Under the pieces are notes generated by a model. It saw only the letters and a program-made list of their open reading frames with translations. It was not told where the DNA came from and searched no databases. The translations under genes were made by a program, and so were the position numbers. From positions 558,001-622,000 of the forward strand of contig WTXI01000010.1 in NCBI GenBank assembly GCA_022376515.1: a stretch of DNA of 64,000 bases, in the 5' to 3' direction. How positions within the stretch are numbered: position 1 is the first letter of the stretch; each line of letters begins with the position of its first letter. The stretch comes from Lactifluus volemus. Lineage: Eukaryota > Basidiomycota > Agaricomycetes > Russulales > Russulaceae. Positions 1 to 11,160 of the stretch are shown in pieces.

Positions 1-1617
1 CAATTTGCTAGCCCTGGTTAACTTCTCAGGTCTTTGCTGGCGCGAGCTTCCCTTCCCCCTACGAAGTTAACCCTAAACGCCTCTTTCCTTTGGCGTGGCC
101 CCTTTGACGGTGGGCACCAGGGATATCGTTGTTGTTGCCTGTTTGTTTCGGGCTCCGTGGTGTCCAAATGGACATACAACCAACTCTGACGTGTTATAAA
201 GTCACAATCTCGTCCTGGATCTTGCCGCAAAACGCGGAGGCGTGCAGGCTCGTCAGCAGGGACGAGGGTACACACGTGTCCATACTAACACGCTATCTCC
301 CGAGGGGAAAACCCCCCCTCGCGCTAAACGGGTGGGTAATGTACGATAACTTGAATGAGCAAAGAATAATAGTGCTGACCGAATCAATTGTCATTCATTG
401 ACAGGGGTGAGCTAATTCAAAATATCTGAAATAAGACTCAGATCATTCCGGACGACGTTTTTCCTTTTATCGTGGGCGTGAGCGACGATGTGCGGGAAAA
501 TGATGATATACAGAATGCGTAAGCCGTTGTAAGTCCTAAGGAAGCGCCTCCAAGCTAAACGCCACCAGAAGGTGACGGAAAAAAAATGTACTTGCCAGTT
601 ATCCGCCGGCCTCTTTAATCTTGGAGTCGGGAGAGTGGAGGGGTCGTTCGCTTGGGGGGATGGCCCGGGTGTTTGCTCCAAGGGGTTGACTGCCAAGAAG
701 CGGCGGTCTTGGAGCGCGCTGACATGGGTCAGATGACTGCCTACGGGGACCTACAAAGTGGTAGATAGACATGATTGGTATAGTGATACTGCGCTATCCT
801 AAGATGCTGTGGCATAGACGACCGAGACGTCCACTTTCGGGTCATCCAAACCACCATCAGAAGGGTCAAAAGGCATTTGTATTAGCTTTTAAGCATCCCC
901 GCTATCATTCCGGGGACTTAAAATTTGTGTAGGCTAAATGGGGAAAACACTCGATGGGATACAGTCACGTGATGAATGATGATAAGCCAGGATCGCTCTA
1001 ACGCCAGCATCTACTCCATACAATGATCTCCTCTTTTCTATTGCACCGCTTCGAGGCTTCGAATACGTATCCATGACTCCCCACGGATCTCATGGGCCGC
1101 ATACAATGCATCCTGATTCAATTTGATTCTCCGCGTCGCGTAACCTCATGGTCACCTTGGCTATTTCCTCCGTTTGAAGCATCATCGTTTCTCCGCAATC
1201 TACTCTGTGTTTGCCTGGGGTTTGTGTCTCATATTGCTTATCTTTCCCTGGTTGACCATCACAACATTTTCATCTTGATCTATAAGTCGGCTTATTTGTT
1301 TTTTTTATTCAACAAATTCAATACAATGAGGTTTCAGACAATTAATTCCGGGGAGAATCCACCGAAGTTCCTCGCCATTCCTCACCGTTTCCCGAACGTC
1401 ACCGATCGGGGTAGATGTGTATTCAATTCGGGGATTTACTTACCGGCTTGCTGTTCCTTTGTCCTGGCACCGGCAGTGAAACATAGATAGATATTCAGCT
1501 TCTATATTTCTTACACACCAATTCGGACTAGAGCGACTCTGTGGGAATAGTGAGAACTCTGCGAGAAGAGGGTACGTGGTGACATATGATCCCCGACCAT
1601 TGGCACAGGCGAACAGT
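1..1617. other. Intergenic stretch, no gene recognised
   Basis: Short open frames occur on both strands, but none has recognisable family motifs, codon pattern or splice structure. The right edge is the 3' flank of the TSR4-type gene. I see no RNA gene or repeat here. Confidence 0.5.
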
Positions 1618-3228
1618 TCAATCGTCCCAGTGTACGAGTACCAGCTCCTCATTCCACGCGTCTTGCTTCTCTTTGTTACCGGGACCCAGGCGGCAGTCTT
1701 TCTCACAAGAAAACACAAGGACAGTACCCCACTCCATGCCGCGCCCATCTGGATTGCCCTTCAATAGTCTTTCGACTTCCGCTTTCCGCTGTTCTTCCGT
1801 CGCCGTAACGACCTCCGTACCAGTGTTGGAACTTTCGGAGAGTATATTGATCAGATTGGGCATGAGCTGAAATTCGAATATCCGGCGAGAACCACAATAT
1901 GGACAGGCTGGGATAGATGTTTCACCGTACCAACGCCTCGGCGCTTGGGGTTGCACATTGAATTCAGCCTTTGTGACTGTTGTCGAAAACCCAGGGTTGT
2001 CTAGCGATGACGGAAATAGCTGCTTGTATATGTGATCTGACGCAAATGGCAACGGAATCCCGCCAAGATCGTACCTATGGATGTGGCCCCATCAGAAAGT
2101 TGATCAATTTCCGTGCAAAACAAGCAAAGCGCGCACCGCACACATTGCTGAGGTTCATGAGCTGCGCGCTCAACAAATCTGTCAAATACGTGATCCGTAC
2201 GCATTGAATTCTCGTATTTTTCGGTCGCCCAGGGGTGACCCTTTTGGGTGTCACCATCATCAACCGCAGCGCCGGCTGTGTTCATAGTAGGCGGTTGTTT
2301 GGGGGGAGGCAAGTACTCGCTAATAGTGGAAAGATATTGCGGACGGTACGACGGGGAAAACTGCCACGAGGAGTCGGTTAGGGTCGCAGTTGCAAGCGCC
2401 ACGACAATTGATGACACTGAGGACGATGTGGACGCATTGTCACCATCATCATTTTCGACATCTTCCTCGGTGTGGGCAGTGCCTTGCGGCTGCATGATCG
2501 TGCCAGAAGCGAGTGATGATGCTGATATGAACATCTCAGACCCAAGGCCAGTATGGGGTGCACCACCCATCGTTGTGATCATCTATAGTTAATTGATCAG
2601 CGCTGGGAAAACCACTGTATATTAGTCACAACGCACGGAAAAGGGGTTGACATTCTGATGCGCGGGATCCGAACCTTCATATGGCGTTGACTGTGCTTGC
2701 TCATGCCCTCGTTTCAGGGAAAGATTGCGTTTAAGTTTGGAGGCATAATCTTCATTGTAACGTAGACCGCGCCACGCCCGGACGCTATACCAGATCGCAT
2801 CCGTTTTCTTTGCAAAAACCAGTATAGTCCATGTGAGAAACATACCTTCCGCTCTTTCTCTGGCAGCCATTTTTTGCACACCCCCACACGTACATTGATC
2901 TGTCGTAAGGACTGTCTTCGAGGGGTGCCCACAATTGCACCAAGAGCTCCATAGGGCTCTTGCAATGGTGACAATGACTCGAGTCAAAGGGAACCTTGTG
3001 TGACAAGAGCGCCTGTGAGTAAAAGTCGCATATATTATTAAAATGGAAATACATATTTCGCGTATGGAGTCGTACGGGAACACCACCAATTCTAGATACG
3101 GCTGCATCTTTGAGATCTGATGAGGATTCCACGGGGCCATCGGGAATTCCCAAAAGGACAGATGTTTCAATGCGAGACAGTTGGTCTTCATCTTCATCTG
3201 ACCACTCTTCCGTTGCTGACGACGTCAT
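1618..3228 (-). CDS. TSR4: TSR4/PDCD2-family ribosome assembly chaperone
   Basis: Four exons join cleanly: 3228-2846, 2784-2637, 2582-2137 and 2074-1618 (1,434 nt, 477 aa), with introns of 54-62 nt and no frame break. The N-terminal part has the PDCD2 zinc-type segment with a CHHC pair and the CAKNGCQRKSG block, followed after the first intron by VRAWRGLRYNEDYA. The C-terminal half has the PDCD2_C domain with IPACPYCGSRRIFEFQLMP and a C-terminal tryptophan. In yeast Tsr4 is the dedicated cotranslational chaperone of ribosomal protein uS5 (Rps2) and is needed for 20S rRNA processing; that role is taken from the family. The start is the ATG at 3228, just before an acidic stretch typical of the family; an upstream in-frame ATG at 3369 would add a non-conserved extension. 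It is divergent from the zinc-cluster regulator, with about 1 kb between start codons. Confidence 0.9.
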
Positions 3229-4239
3229 GGCTCGTGTATTTGCTGGGTGATGATTGAAGTTAGTGAAAGGAACCAAAAAAAGGAGAAAGATAAAGAGCTT
3301 AAAAAAATCAGGTAAAGCATGAATGGAAATTGAGTTGAGATCGTCAATGAGTAGACTCGGACTCGTCATCTTGGTTCATCCGGAGTTTCTTTTTGGGAAA
3401 AAGAAATAAGCTGACCTATGAGTTTTGACAGATGAACTGATTTGTAACGGGTGAGAGAAAAGTAACCGGCGTCCGATGAGGGCCGTTTCAACGGGACAGA
3501 GATAACAGTGATGGATGGAAGGAAACCACGCACACACGTTGTTGAGCCCTTCTGGTGGCCACAACGGCTGCTTATCATTCATTATTATGTAATATGTCAT
3601 TTCCTCGTAAGCCGGAAAGAACGGGGCTAAAACAGCTTGGCATTGCAGTGTCGGTCTCGATCACTTCGGGGAAGACGAAACTAGGAGACGGATCTGGTCC
3701 AGATGTAACTTGGTTACCTATCTGCATGTGAGCGAGCAACGTCCCGCATCTGCGAACTCGGAATTCCTCAGGAGCCCTCACCCGGCTACCAAGTAACCGC
3801 ACCGAACCGTACCGATCAGGGTCTACAACTTGCGTCCGGTGTACTGCGTACTGCGAGCTTTAGCGCGGTCACTGTTTGACATGTGTCCAAAGTACGTTAT
3901 TTTCAAATGGCGATAAGCGACTTGTCATTAGAATTTCTCGTTGCCGGCGCAATTTAGGAATGAAGTTACTCAGCTGTTTGATTCGGATGAAGACCAGTGG
4001 GCATCGGATCACTCAGAAAGCCGTCCCTAGATCTGTGGGAACAGCCAGGGCCAGTAGATTTGTTCTGACCGAATCGGGAAGCGCGGTGATGGCATCCTCA
4101 CCAACCACCCGGGTCGGTACCCAACTTGCAGCGAGGTACCAAATGGCTACTAGTTAACGCTATCATTGGGATCACTCTCATGGCCCCATGGCTATAAATC
4201 CCTCAGCTGAGGGTTCTTGATCTTTCGTCATCCCTCCCC
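3229..4239. other. Divergent promoter region between TSR4 and the Zn2Cys6 regulator
   Basis: About 1 kb with no supported coding exon. It holds the 5' flanks of two divergent genes. Next to the right-hand gene it carries a TATA-like element and a 14-bp perfect palindrome, listed separately. Confidence 0.55.
4193..4213 (+). promoter_or_regulatory. TATA-like element followed by a 14-bp palindrome
   Basis: TATAAAT at 4193-4199 is followed directly by the perfect palindrome CCCTCAGCTGAGGG at 4200-4213, whose core is the E-box CAGCTG. The inferred start codon of the zinc-cluster gene is at 4240. The placement suggests a core promoter with an operator-like site. Function is inferred from position only. 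Confidence 0.45.
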
Positions 4240-7200
4240 ATGTCTTCCCCACCTCCCAAGAGACGCGATCCCTCTCCCTCTCCCACGCCAGAACCTGCCA
4301 AGAAGCGCAGACGTGGGGCAACTCGTCTTTCATGTGCAGAATGCAGAAGGTCCCTTGTGATCATACCACTCCTTACTCATTATTAACTTCTTCATATCTA
4401 GACTCAAGCTTCGTTGCGATCGGGCAATCCCTTGTGGCTCTTGCGTCAAGCGGGGTTGTGGTGCTATATGTCCGGATGGTGAAACATAAATCACTTCATT
4501 ATCGGAGAACTCTTCAACTCACCATCGTCTCCAGGCTCCCTCACCACTGGGCAGGGGAATCGGTATGTCTCGGAAATTTTTGGCCCTATGCCTGGCTCAT
4601 ATTCTATGCGTAGCTTTATACTGGCATCCACCCAAGAACTACATGAGAAGATCACCGAGTTGTGCTCTCGCATCCGTGATCTTGAAGATGCACTCCGGAC
4701 GTCCCACATTCAAAATTCGAGCGAGCCTCATCCACTTTTATCTGAAGAGCAATTGCGCATCAAGGCCCCTTTACAGCGCGAAGCACCACCTAGAAACCCA
4801 ACGACGATACATCAGCAGGAAGAGGAAAACAACCCAGACGTAATTGATTCTTTCGGTACACTGGCAATTAATGGATCCGGCCACACCAATTATTATGGAC
4901 AGTTCGCTAACTCATGGGTAAGTAGACAGTTGGCCAGTCGAAACATCAGAAATCTGACATCCTTCGTTAAAAGTACTTCTTACAGGTTCGGCTACTGCGC
5001 TAATCGCTTCTCCTCCCTACTCACAGTCAGTTTTCAGAATGAGATGGAATGTGAAGCAAAGGACGATGCCCGCCTTCGTGGCATCCTACCAGCCGAAATT
5101 CTTCAGTTCAGTGGCTCGCTGCCTCTCACACCATTAAGCCGCCCATCCGTCGACACTGTTAAGGAGCGACTCCGAAATCTGCATTGGTACTTGCCTTCAG
5201 CAGAGAAAGCAGCGGAACTCCGCGATTTATACTACACCTATGCCGCTTGGATGTCAGCCTTTCTCTCACATACTAACTCCTCCGGTTCTGACAATCTTCC
5301 CGATCTAGGTACAATCCCATCGCGCTCTCTGAATTTAATTCCACCATTTATTCGGTCCTTTATAAGCCCCAGGGGGCGTTTGCAACAAATGATGAGCCAA
5401 CTGTCGTGCTATCGCACAGGTTATCAGTTATGTTCATGGTCCTCGCTATCGGGAGCCTCATGGACGCGCGCCTTCCTTCATACAATGTTGAAGCAGAGAA
5501 GTATCACCAACTCGCCCGTGCCGCACTTTTCCAGAATAGCGTCTTTGATGAGCCAACCCTCGGGGCAGTTCAAGCGTTATTCCTCATATCGTTCTATCTG
5601 TTTTTCGCAGAAAGACATGGATCGTCCGGAGGTTCCCGGTGGGCGATCATGGGCATGGCTGTGAAACTCGCCCAAAGCGTGAGTTTACTCAAACTGGCAG
5701 TTGTGGATGGATTTCTGATACTCGTTCGCGCCACGACAGATCGGACTTCGTGAGTCTATGCAAGATTGTGCCTGATGACAAATCCTGAGCATATTATACA
5801 GATCGCGACACAGGTCGTTGGAAGCTGGATCCCTCCGAAACTCAAAAACGACGAGAGGTGTTTTGGGAAACTTATGTTTATGACTCATGGCAGGCAAGAT
5901 CACCATCATGTATCTAAATGTCTTCTGACGTGTGTGTGTATGTCGTACAGTGCCTCACTTTCGGGCGCCCTACCGCTTTCGCAACGGCTCATGTCGATTG
6001 CAAGATGCCTTTTCCGCATGATCCGCCGGCTGACCAAGCTTGCAAGTCTAGCCATTCTCCTGGTGTGCAACCAGCTGACTTTTTCATTAGTCGATGCCTG
6101 GAAACATAGATTCACCTCGGAATGCATCTCCGCCGTTCATGATCAGGTTTTCGGGGCAAAGGCACCCACCTACGCCACCATCCTTCAACTGACAGGAAAC
6201 TTCGCGCGTACCAGGTTCCCCCAGCTTTGCAGATCGCTGGCTTCGGGGGCACGTCCTCAGAGCCAAATATTGGTGCCCCCTACGCAGAGACAGCCCCACT
6301 AATACTGCAACGCCACATCGTTTTAGCTATCAGAGAAATGAGTATGTGTCTCCTCCGGTATCACGTTCTGCGTGTCCTGACGGCGTTGGTAGATTTGTTG
6401 TATATGCACCGTGGTTTCTTTGCACGCGCATTGAGTGACCATGCCAAGGATCCTCTTGGCAGCCCCTACGGGTCATCCGTCATTGCTGCTTACAGGAGCG
6501 CGGGTTCATTGATAGCCCTGATGGGGAATTTACACTCTCAACTCCAAGAACCAATGGAAAGAATGTGGTTCCTTTGGACGCATATGTTCTCCTGCGCGGT
6601 AGGTACCTGTCAGGGTCTGTGTGATCAGTTTTTGACAGCATTTACCCCAGATTATCCTGGGATCAATTGTGACACGTTGCCCTTCTCTGAGTTTGGCACC
6701 ATCAGCACTTTTACAACTTGACTCGGCCTGCACCCTTTTTGGCAAAGCAGCCCGTGGATTCAGAGCAGAAAAGGTTCTGGTGTGTACCTTCGACATTCTT
6801 GCATGGAAGGATGTTTGACTAAATCCATGATGTACGTAGGAAATCATGCTCAAGCTGCGTGAGAAGGCACACGCCAGCTTGCAGGCCTTCAGAGATGGCA
6901 GAAGCTCGCCCCTCGTTCGCAGTGCAACTCTTTCTGATAGCGATGTGTTGGCCGACGAAGAGGATGAGCTAGCTATGCTTGGTGGTAAAACTCGCCTCGT
7001 CGGGAAGGGATCAGCACCCACGCGCCCGCCATCACCTATCATTATTCAACAATCACCATCGTCACACCAACCCGTAATCCCGTTCCCATTAAAAGGTGCA
7101 GATGAGCATATGCACCCAACGTATTGGACTACTTGCGTTCATTTGCGCCGAGTCGAACACCACAGCCACCACAACCTCTACAGCCGCTGCAAATCGGATC

Positions 7201-7549
7201 CGCCACCCGCATGGTTTGCACGCCTCCAGCTCCACCAATAGCGGATACAGCTGCCCTCTTCGATATTACAGCGTCTTATCCAAGCCCGGCCGTTTCTGCG
7301 CAATCCTCGGCTCCGCAGACGCCGCTCGGATTGACTGAAAACGCTCTCGACATGTCTGTCTTCCCGACCTACTTTCCCGTCTTTGATTATGGCGGGTCCC
7401 CGGGTGCCGGAGTTCTGCGTTCCCCGATTCATCTTGACTCGCAAATGCCTCTGCCAGAAGAACACTGTGTCCGGAACACTACACCTGAGGCTACTATGCA
7501 GAATTCATGGCAAGACCTCATTGCGCAATTCGATTTCGGATTATATTAG
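4240..7549 (+). CDS. Zn2Cys6 fungal transcription factor
   Basis: Nuclear DNA-binding regulator. The first exon (4240-4349) encodes a proline/basic leader and the first half of a Cys6 cluster (SCAECRR). The second (4402-4478) completes it (LKLRCDRAIPCGSCVKRGC), the third (4535-4562) encodes a linker, and the fourth (from 4614) encodes a coiled-coil-like dimerisation segment. Further exons encode the fungal-specific middle homology domain, with blocks such as LSHRLSVMFMVLAIGSLMD, LTFGRP and LLYMHRGFF. The C-terminal tail is Pro/Ser-rich and ends at 7549. A 10-nt microexon (5740-5749) and a GC-AG intron (5894-5950) are needed to keep the conserved frame. One-base deficits are inferred near 6190 and at 7124-7125, and the join near 6050-6090 is unresolved. 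Target genes cannot be told from sequence. Confidence 0.85.
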
Positions 7550-7846
7550 GTCATCCGATCGCGGTTTATCTTGCCGCTCCGCTCGCTCACATGTTGGGGA
7601 TACATGTACATATGCTATGTACATTTATTTAAAAGGCTGAGAATGATGGTCATAGAGTAAAACTTGTACATGTACTTTTCTTGTGTAGTAATAAACCAGC
7701 TTTTTGTCTTTTTTTTTTTACCACGGGCTGTGCCAGTTCCAAATAAGGAATATAATCCTAGGAGCGGAATTACTTGGAAGGCGTGCCTAGGCGTTCACCC
7801 CTGCTTTCCCACCCCACTCACACCGTCATCTTCCTCTCACTAACAT

Positions 7847-9007
7847 ATGCCTTTGTGCGGTTCATCCTCGGCTAAACCATCCTTCGGAAGGGGGAGACCT
7901 GTACGTTGTCCTCATCATCCTGCTTTCCTCGTGCGTTCATCGTGTCACGGCTATAGATTCAGCGCAAGGTAGTCGTCGTCGGTGACGGAGCATGTGGTTC
8001 GCAAGTTTTTTTGTCACCGGGTCAGACTTGACACGTAATTGGCAGGCAAGACCTCACTTCTAAACGTGTTCACGCGTGGTTTCTTCACCCAAGTCTAGTC
8101 CGTCTTCCTCCCGTCTTCCCCCGGGGCCATCCCTGTGCACTGACCGGCGATAACCAGCGAACCGACTGTATTCGAAAATTACGTACATGACCTCGTTGTC
8201 GATAATCAAGTGGTAGAATTGAGCTTATGGGATACCGCCGGTGCGCAATACCTCAACCCATCCAAAAGCCACAGCTGACCCTGGCTTTCTTCTCAAAGGT
8301 CAGGAGGAGTTCGATCGGCTACGCTCACTCAGCTATTCGGAGACCCATGTCGTGATGATGTGTTTTCAGTAAGATCAAAACTTCGGATCTTCTGTACTGC
8401 CCTCGCCGTCCTTACACGACTGTTTACTTTACAGGTTGACAATCCTACATCTCTGGATAACATTGAAGCGAAGGTGTGGGTTTGGGTCTCGAATTCAGAG
8501 GTCATTGCTCGCTCATTCACACATTACCTCTCCCCCATTCAGTGGCTTGATGAGATCTTAGAATACTGCCCAGGCGTCAAGGTGTGCCACCACTTTTCTC
8601 TTGAGTTTCTTTGCCACTAACGTTACATTAGCTTGTACTCGTTGGTAGGTATTATCTATCCCGATTGTGTTTTAACTGGACGCGAACGATTATTAGCCCT
8701 CAAATGCGATCTTCGTGATGATGTTCAGACCAAAGAGCGGTTGGCACGGTACGGCATGCAGACGATTCGATACGAAGAGGGACTTTCCACAGCACGGCGA
8801 ATACGTGCATCAAGATATCTTGGTAAGTAAACCCTCAGTGCCTTCAGTAAGCTCTCTTCTGATCATCACATGTCTTCATTGGTAGAATGCAGCTCAAAGC
8901 ACAATCGTGGCGTCTCCGAGGTCTTCTATGAAACTGCTCGCGTGTCTCTCACCACGCGTGCAAAGGGTCAAAGTGGTGGCAGCTCAAGGAGCTGCATTGT
9001 AATGTGA
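7847..9007 (+). CDS. RHO3: Rho-family small GTPase RHO3
   Basis: Ten exons: 7847-7900, 7957-7996, 8046-8097, 8158-8240, 8299-8368, 8435-8473, 8543-8581, 8632-8644, 8697-8822 and 8886-9007. They encode the start [12 protein letters not shown] typical of fungal Rho3, the P-loop GDGACGKTSLL, the effector loop YEPTVFENY, the G3 motif [24 protein letters not shown] and the C-terminal prenylation box CIVM. Rho3 acts at the plasma membrane in polarised exocytosis and actin organisation. The exon sum is 638 nt, one short of 639. The loss falls at the end of exon 5, where TGTTTTCA would need one more T to give the conserved FSVDN, so a homopolymer deletion is likely. Exon 8 is only 13 nt. The family call is firm; the exact paralogue is slightly less so. 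Confidence 0.9.
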
Positions 9008-11160
9008 TATCTACACCTTCGTTGTTACCTTTTTTTTTGGGACGATGTTTCGTATTCGCGCCGGCCTCTTAGTCTATACTTACGCACACACTCTCGGACT
9101 TGACAATCCTGTACTGATCCATGTAGGTATTATTCGCCTTATCTCAAATGCATCCCTATAATAGGTATTTATTCGGAAGTAAATCAAGCGAGTCCACCAA
9201 ATGGTGAACTGCGGATTGATATGTTCACTATATGTTCTTACTATCGGCCTCCTGTGTATCTGTTTGTGGAAAACTGGAATAGAGCATATGCATCGACACC
9301 GGTTATGAGTCGGAAAAGCTGGAACATAGATCTCGCAGAGGGGCCCGGACAGGGCCTTAAACACAGGATGTATTGCCAATTCCCTTTAGTTACTACTAGT
9401 ATGGTGAAAGTCTGCGAACCGGGTGAAGAGTCCTGTGACATCGCAGATGGGGTCTTGAAGCAAGGACCGTGACGCAATACTGGGACCAAAACAAACATGG
9501 ACAAGCCAATACCAAACTGTTTGAGAAACCCCGTTTGAGAGAACCGGCGATGGTTTTGCCTGAGTTTTATTATGTCCAAGTGGGTAAAGGTACCGTAGTA
9601 GCAAGCAGCAAGATTTGAAACTTTTGGACCTGGAATTTATTCCAACTCAAAGCATTGATGGAGAAATTTACCATAGCCCCTTCTTGTCAGCGCTCATTAG
9701 CTACTAGTAGCGGTTATTCTGAGCACCGCTACTAAGCACTACTGTAGCAGAACTGCCAAAGAGGACAAAAAAAGCAAACGGCAAGTAAAGCGCATTTGCG
9801 GCCGGTCAAATGAGATTTCGGATCCAAAACAAGCAATGGAGTGTGGAGAACCACGGGAGAAACTTGAAGTTCCATACCTACAACGTTACTCCAGCTTCCA
9901 TGGCAGGCAGGGGGGCTCATTGTCACGTTATGTAGATATCGGGTATCCCTGTTCTCGTTCCTGCCGGTTGGAGAGAGAAAACGTGCTTGTAGACGTTTGT
10001 TTTGCTCTAGGGGCGATCGATAGACACCCTCAGCGCCCCGTGTCCGTTCCGGAAAGTCAATCACTTGCGTGCTCTCACCCCTCTAGCATCTTTAGCCATT
10101 GAAACACACACCCACGCCACGCCCACGGTCCTTCCTTCCCAATCACTTGGGATGTCCCTCAAAGCTGTGTAATTTTTGTTGCGCAGATTGCCCAGGCATC
10201 AGATCTTTTATATCTCCCCCCGCTTTAGTTCCGCACTTTTGTGCTTCTTTCTTCGTCAGCCGTTCTACACCTCGGCACTCGGCACTCGGCACAACTTGGG
10301 GGTGGATTGTCATTACCGAGTGCGGCGCAGCAAAGTTCGTTACTCTTTGAACTCGGCCGAAAGGAATGGCCATCATCCATCAAGTCCCGCCGAAGAGACG
10401 ACCCAACAGATGAAACGCCGTTTTTCTTTTTCTTTGCCACATTGTGACGGCGCCACTAATTTGTGCCGTTGCCACAACTGGAAGTGGGTTGAAGGGTGAG
10501 CAAGTGATGCGCGAAGGTTGCCCTATGACGTGCCGTTTACAATCAGATCATGGAAGTTCTCTCTGTCACGGCGAGAGAAAAAGAGCAAGAACTAGTCCGA
10601 AATACCCGATCCGATAAGAAGACGAGAAAATGGGCGCTGATAGGGGCTCAGTTTCATTCAAGGGCTGAGACATGTGCAAAGTATGAAAAGAGGTGCTAAG
10701 TTAGGGTGCTGGGAGCACCGAATTTCAAATTTTATGGATTTTGATCAGTGCTACTGTAGATCGCTCTCATGAATCCCGATCTCAACCGATCAGCATCGGG
10801 CTCGGGCTCAATTGCGTCCGGTGTGTAGACATAGAGACAAGACAAAATATAATTCATAAACAAACTTGAAAATCAAGGCTGCAAAAACTAGAAACATTAT
10901 GACAAAACATATAATTAATTATATACACTTTGGGCCTGAGGTTTCACAACTGAATCGTAAATTGCCCGCAGCGTACACATCAGAAAACGCCAAAACCGGT
11001 CATTTGCTATATTGTGAGTCAGAACTTGAAACAAGAGACATTCGCATCGTAAGCAACTCACCGGGGGAACTAACCCCACCCCAGTCGCGCCGTTCATTGA
11101 GGGTGGAGGGGCTTGTCCAACAAAGCTATCAAGGAAAAGGTTGGTAATCTGACAGACAAG
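9008..11160. other. Intergenic stretch, no gene recognised
   Basis: About 2.1 kb between the 3' end of RHO3 and the 3' end of the clathrin heavy chain gene. Small open frames on both strands lack family motifs. The only clear structure is the inverted repeat near 9.7 kb. Confidence 0.5.
9705..9734. repeat. Perfect 9-bp inverted repeat (hairpin)
   Basis: TAGTAGCGG at 9705-9713 pairs with CCGCTACTA at 9726-9734 across a 12-nt loop. It could be a terminator-like hairpin, a short remnant of a transposon end, or chance. No flanking duplication was identified. Confidence 0.5.
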
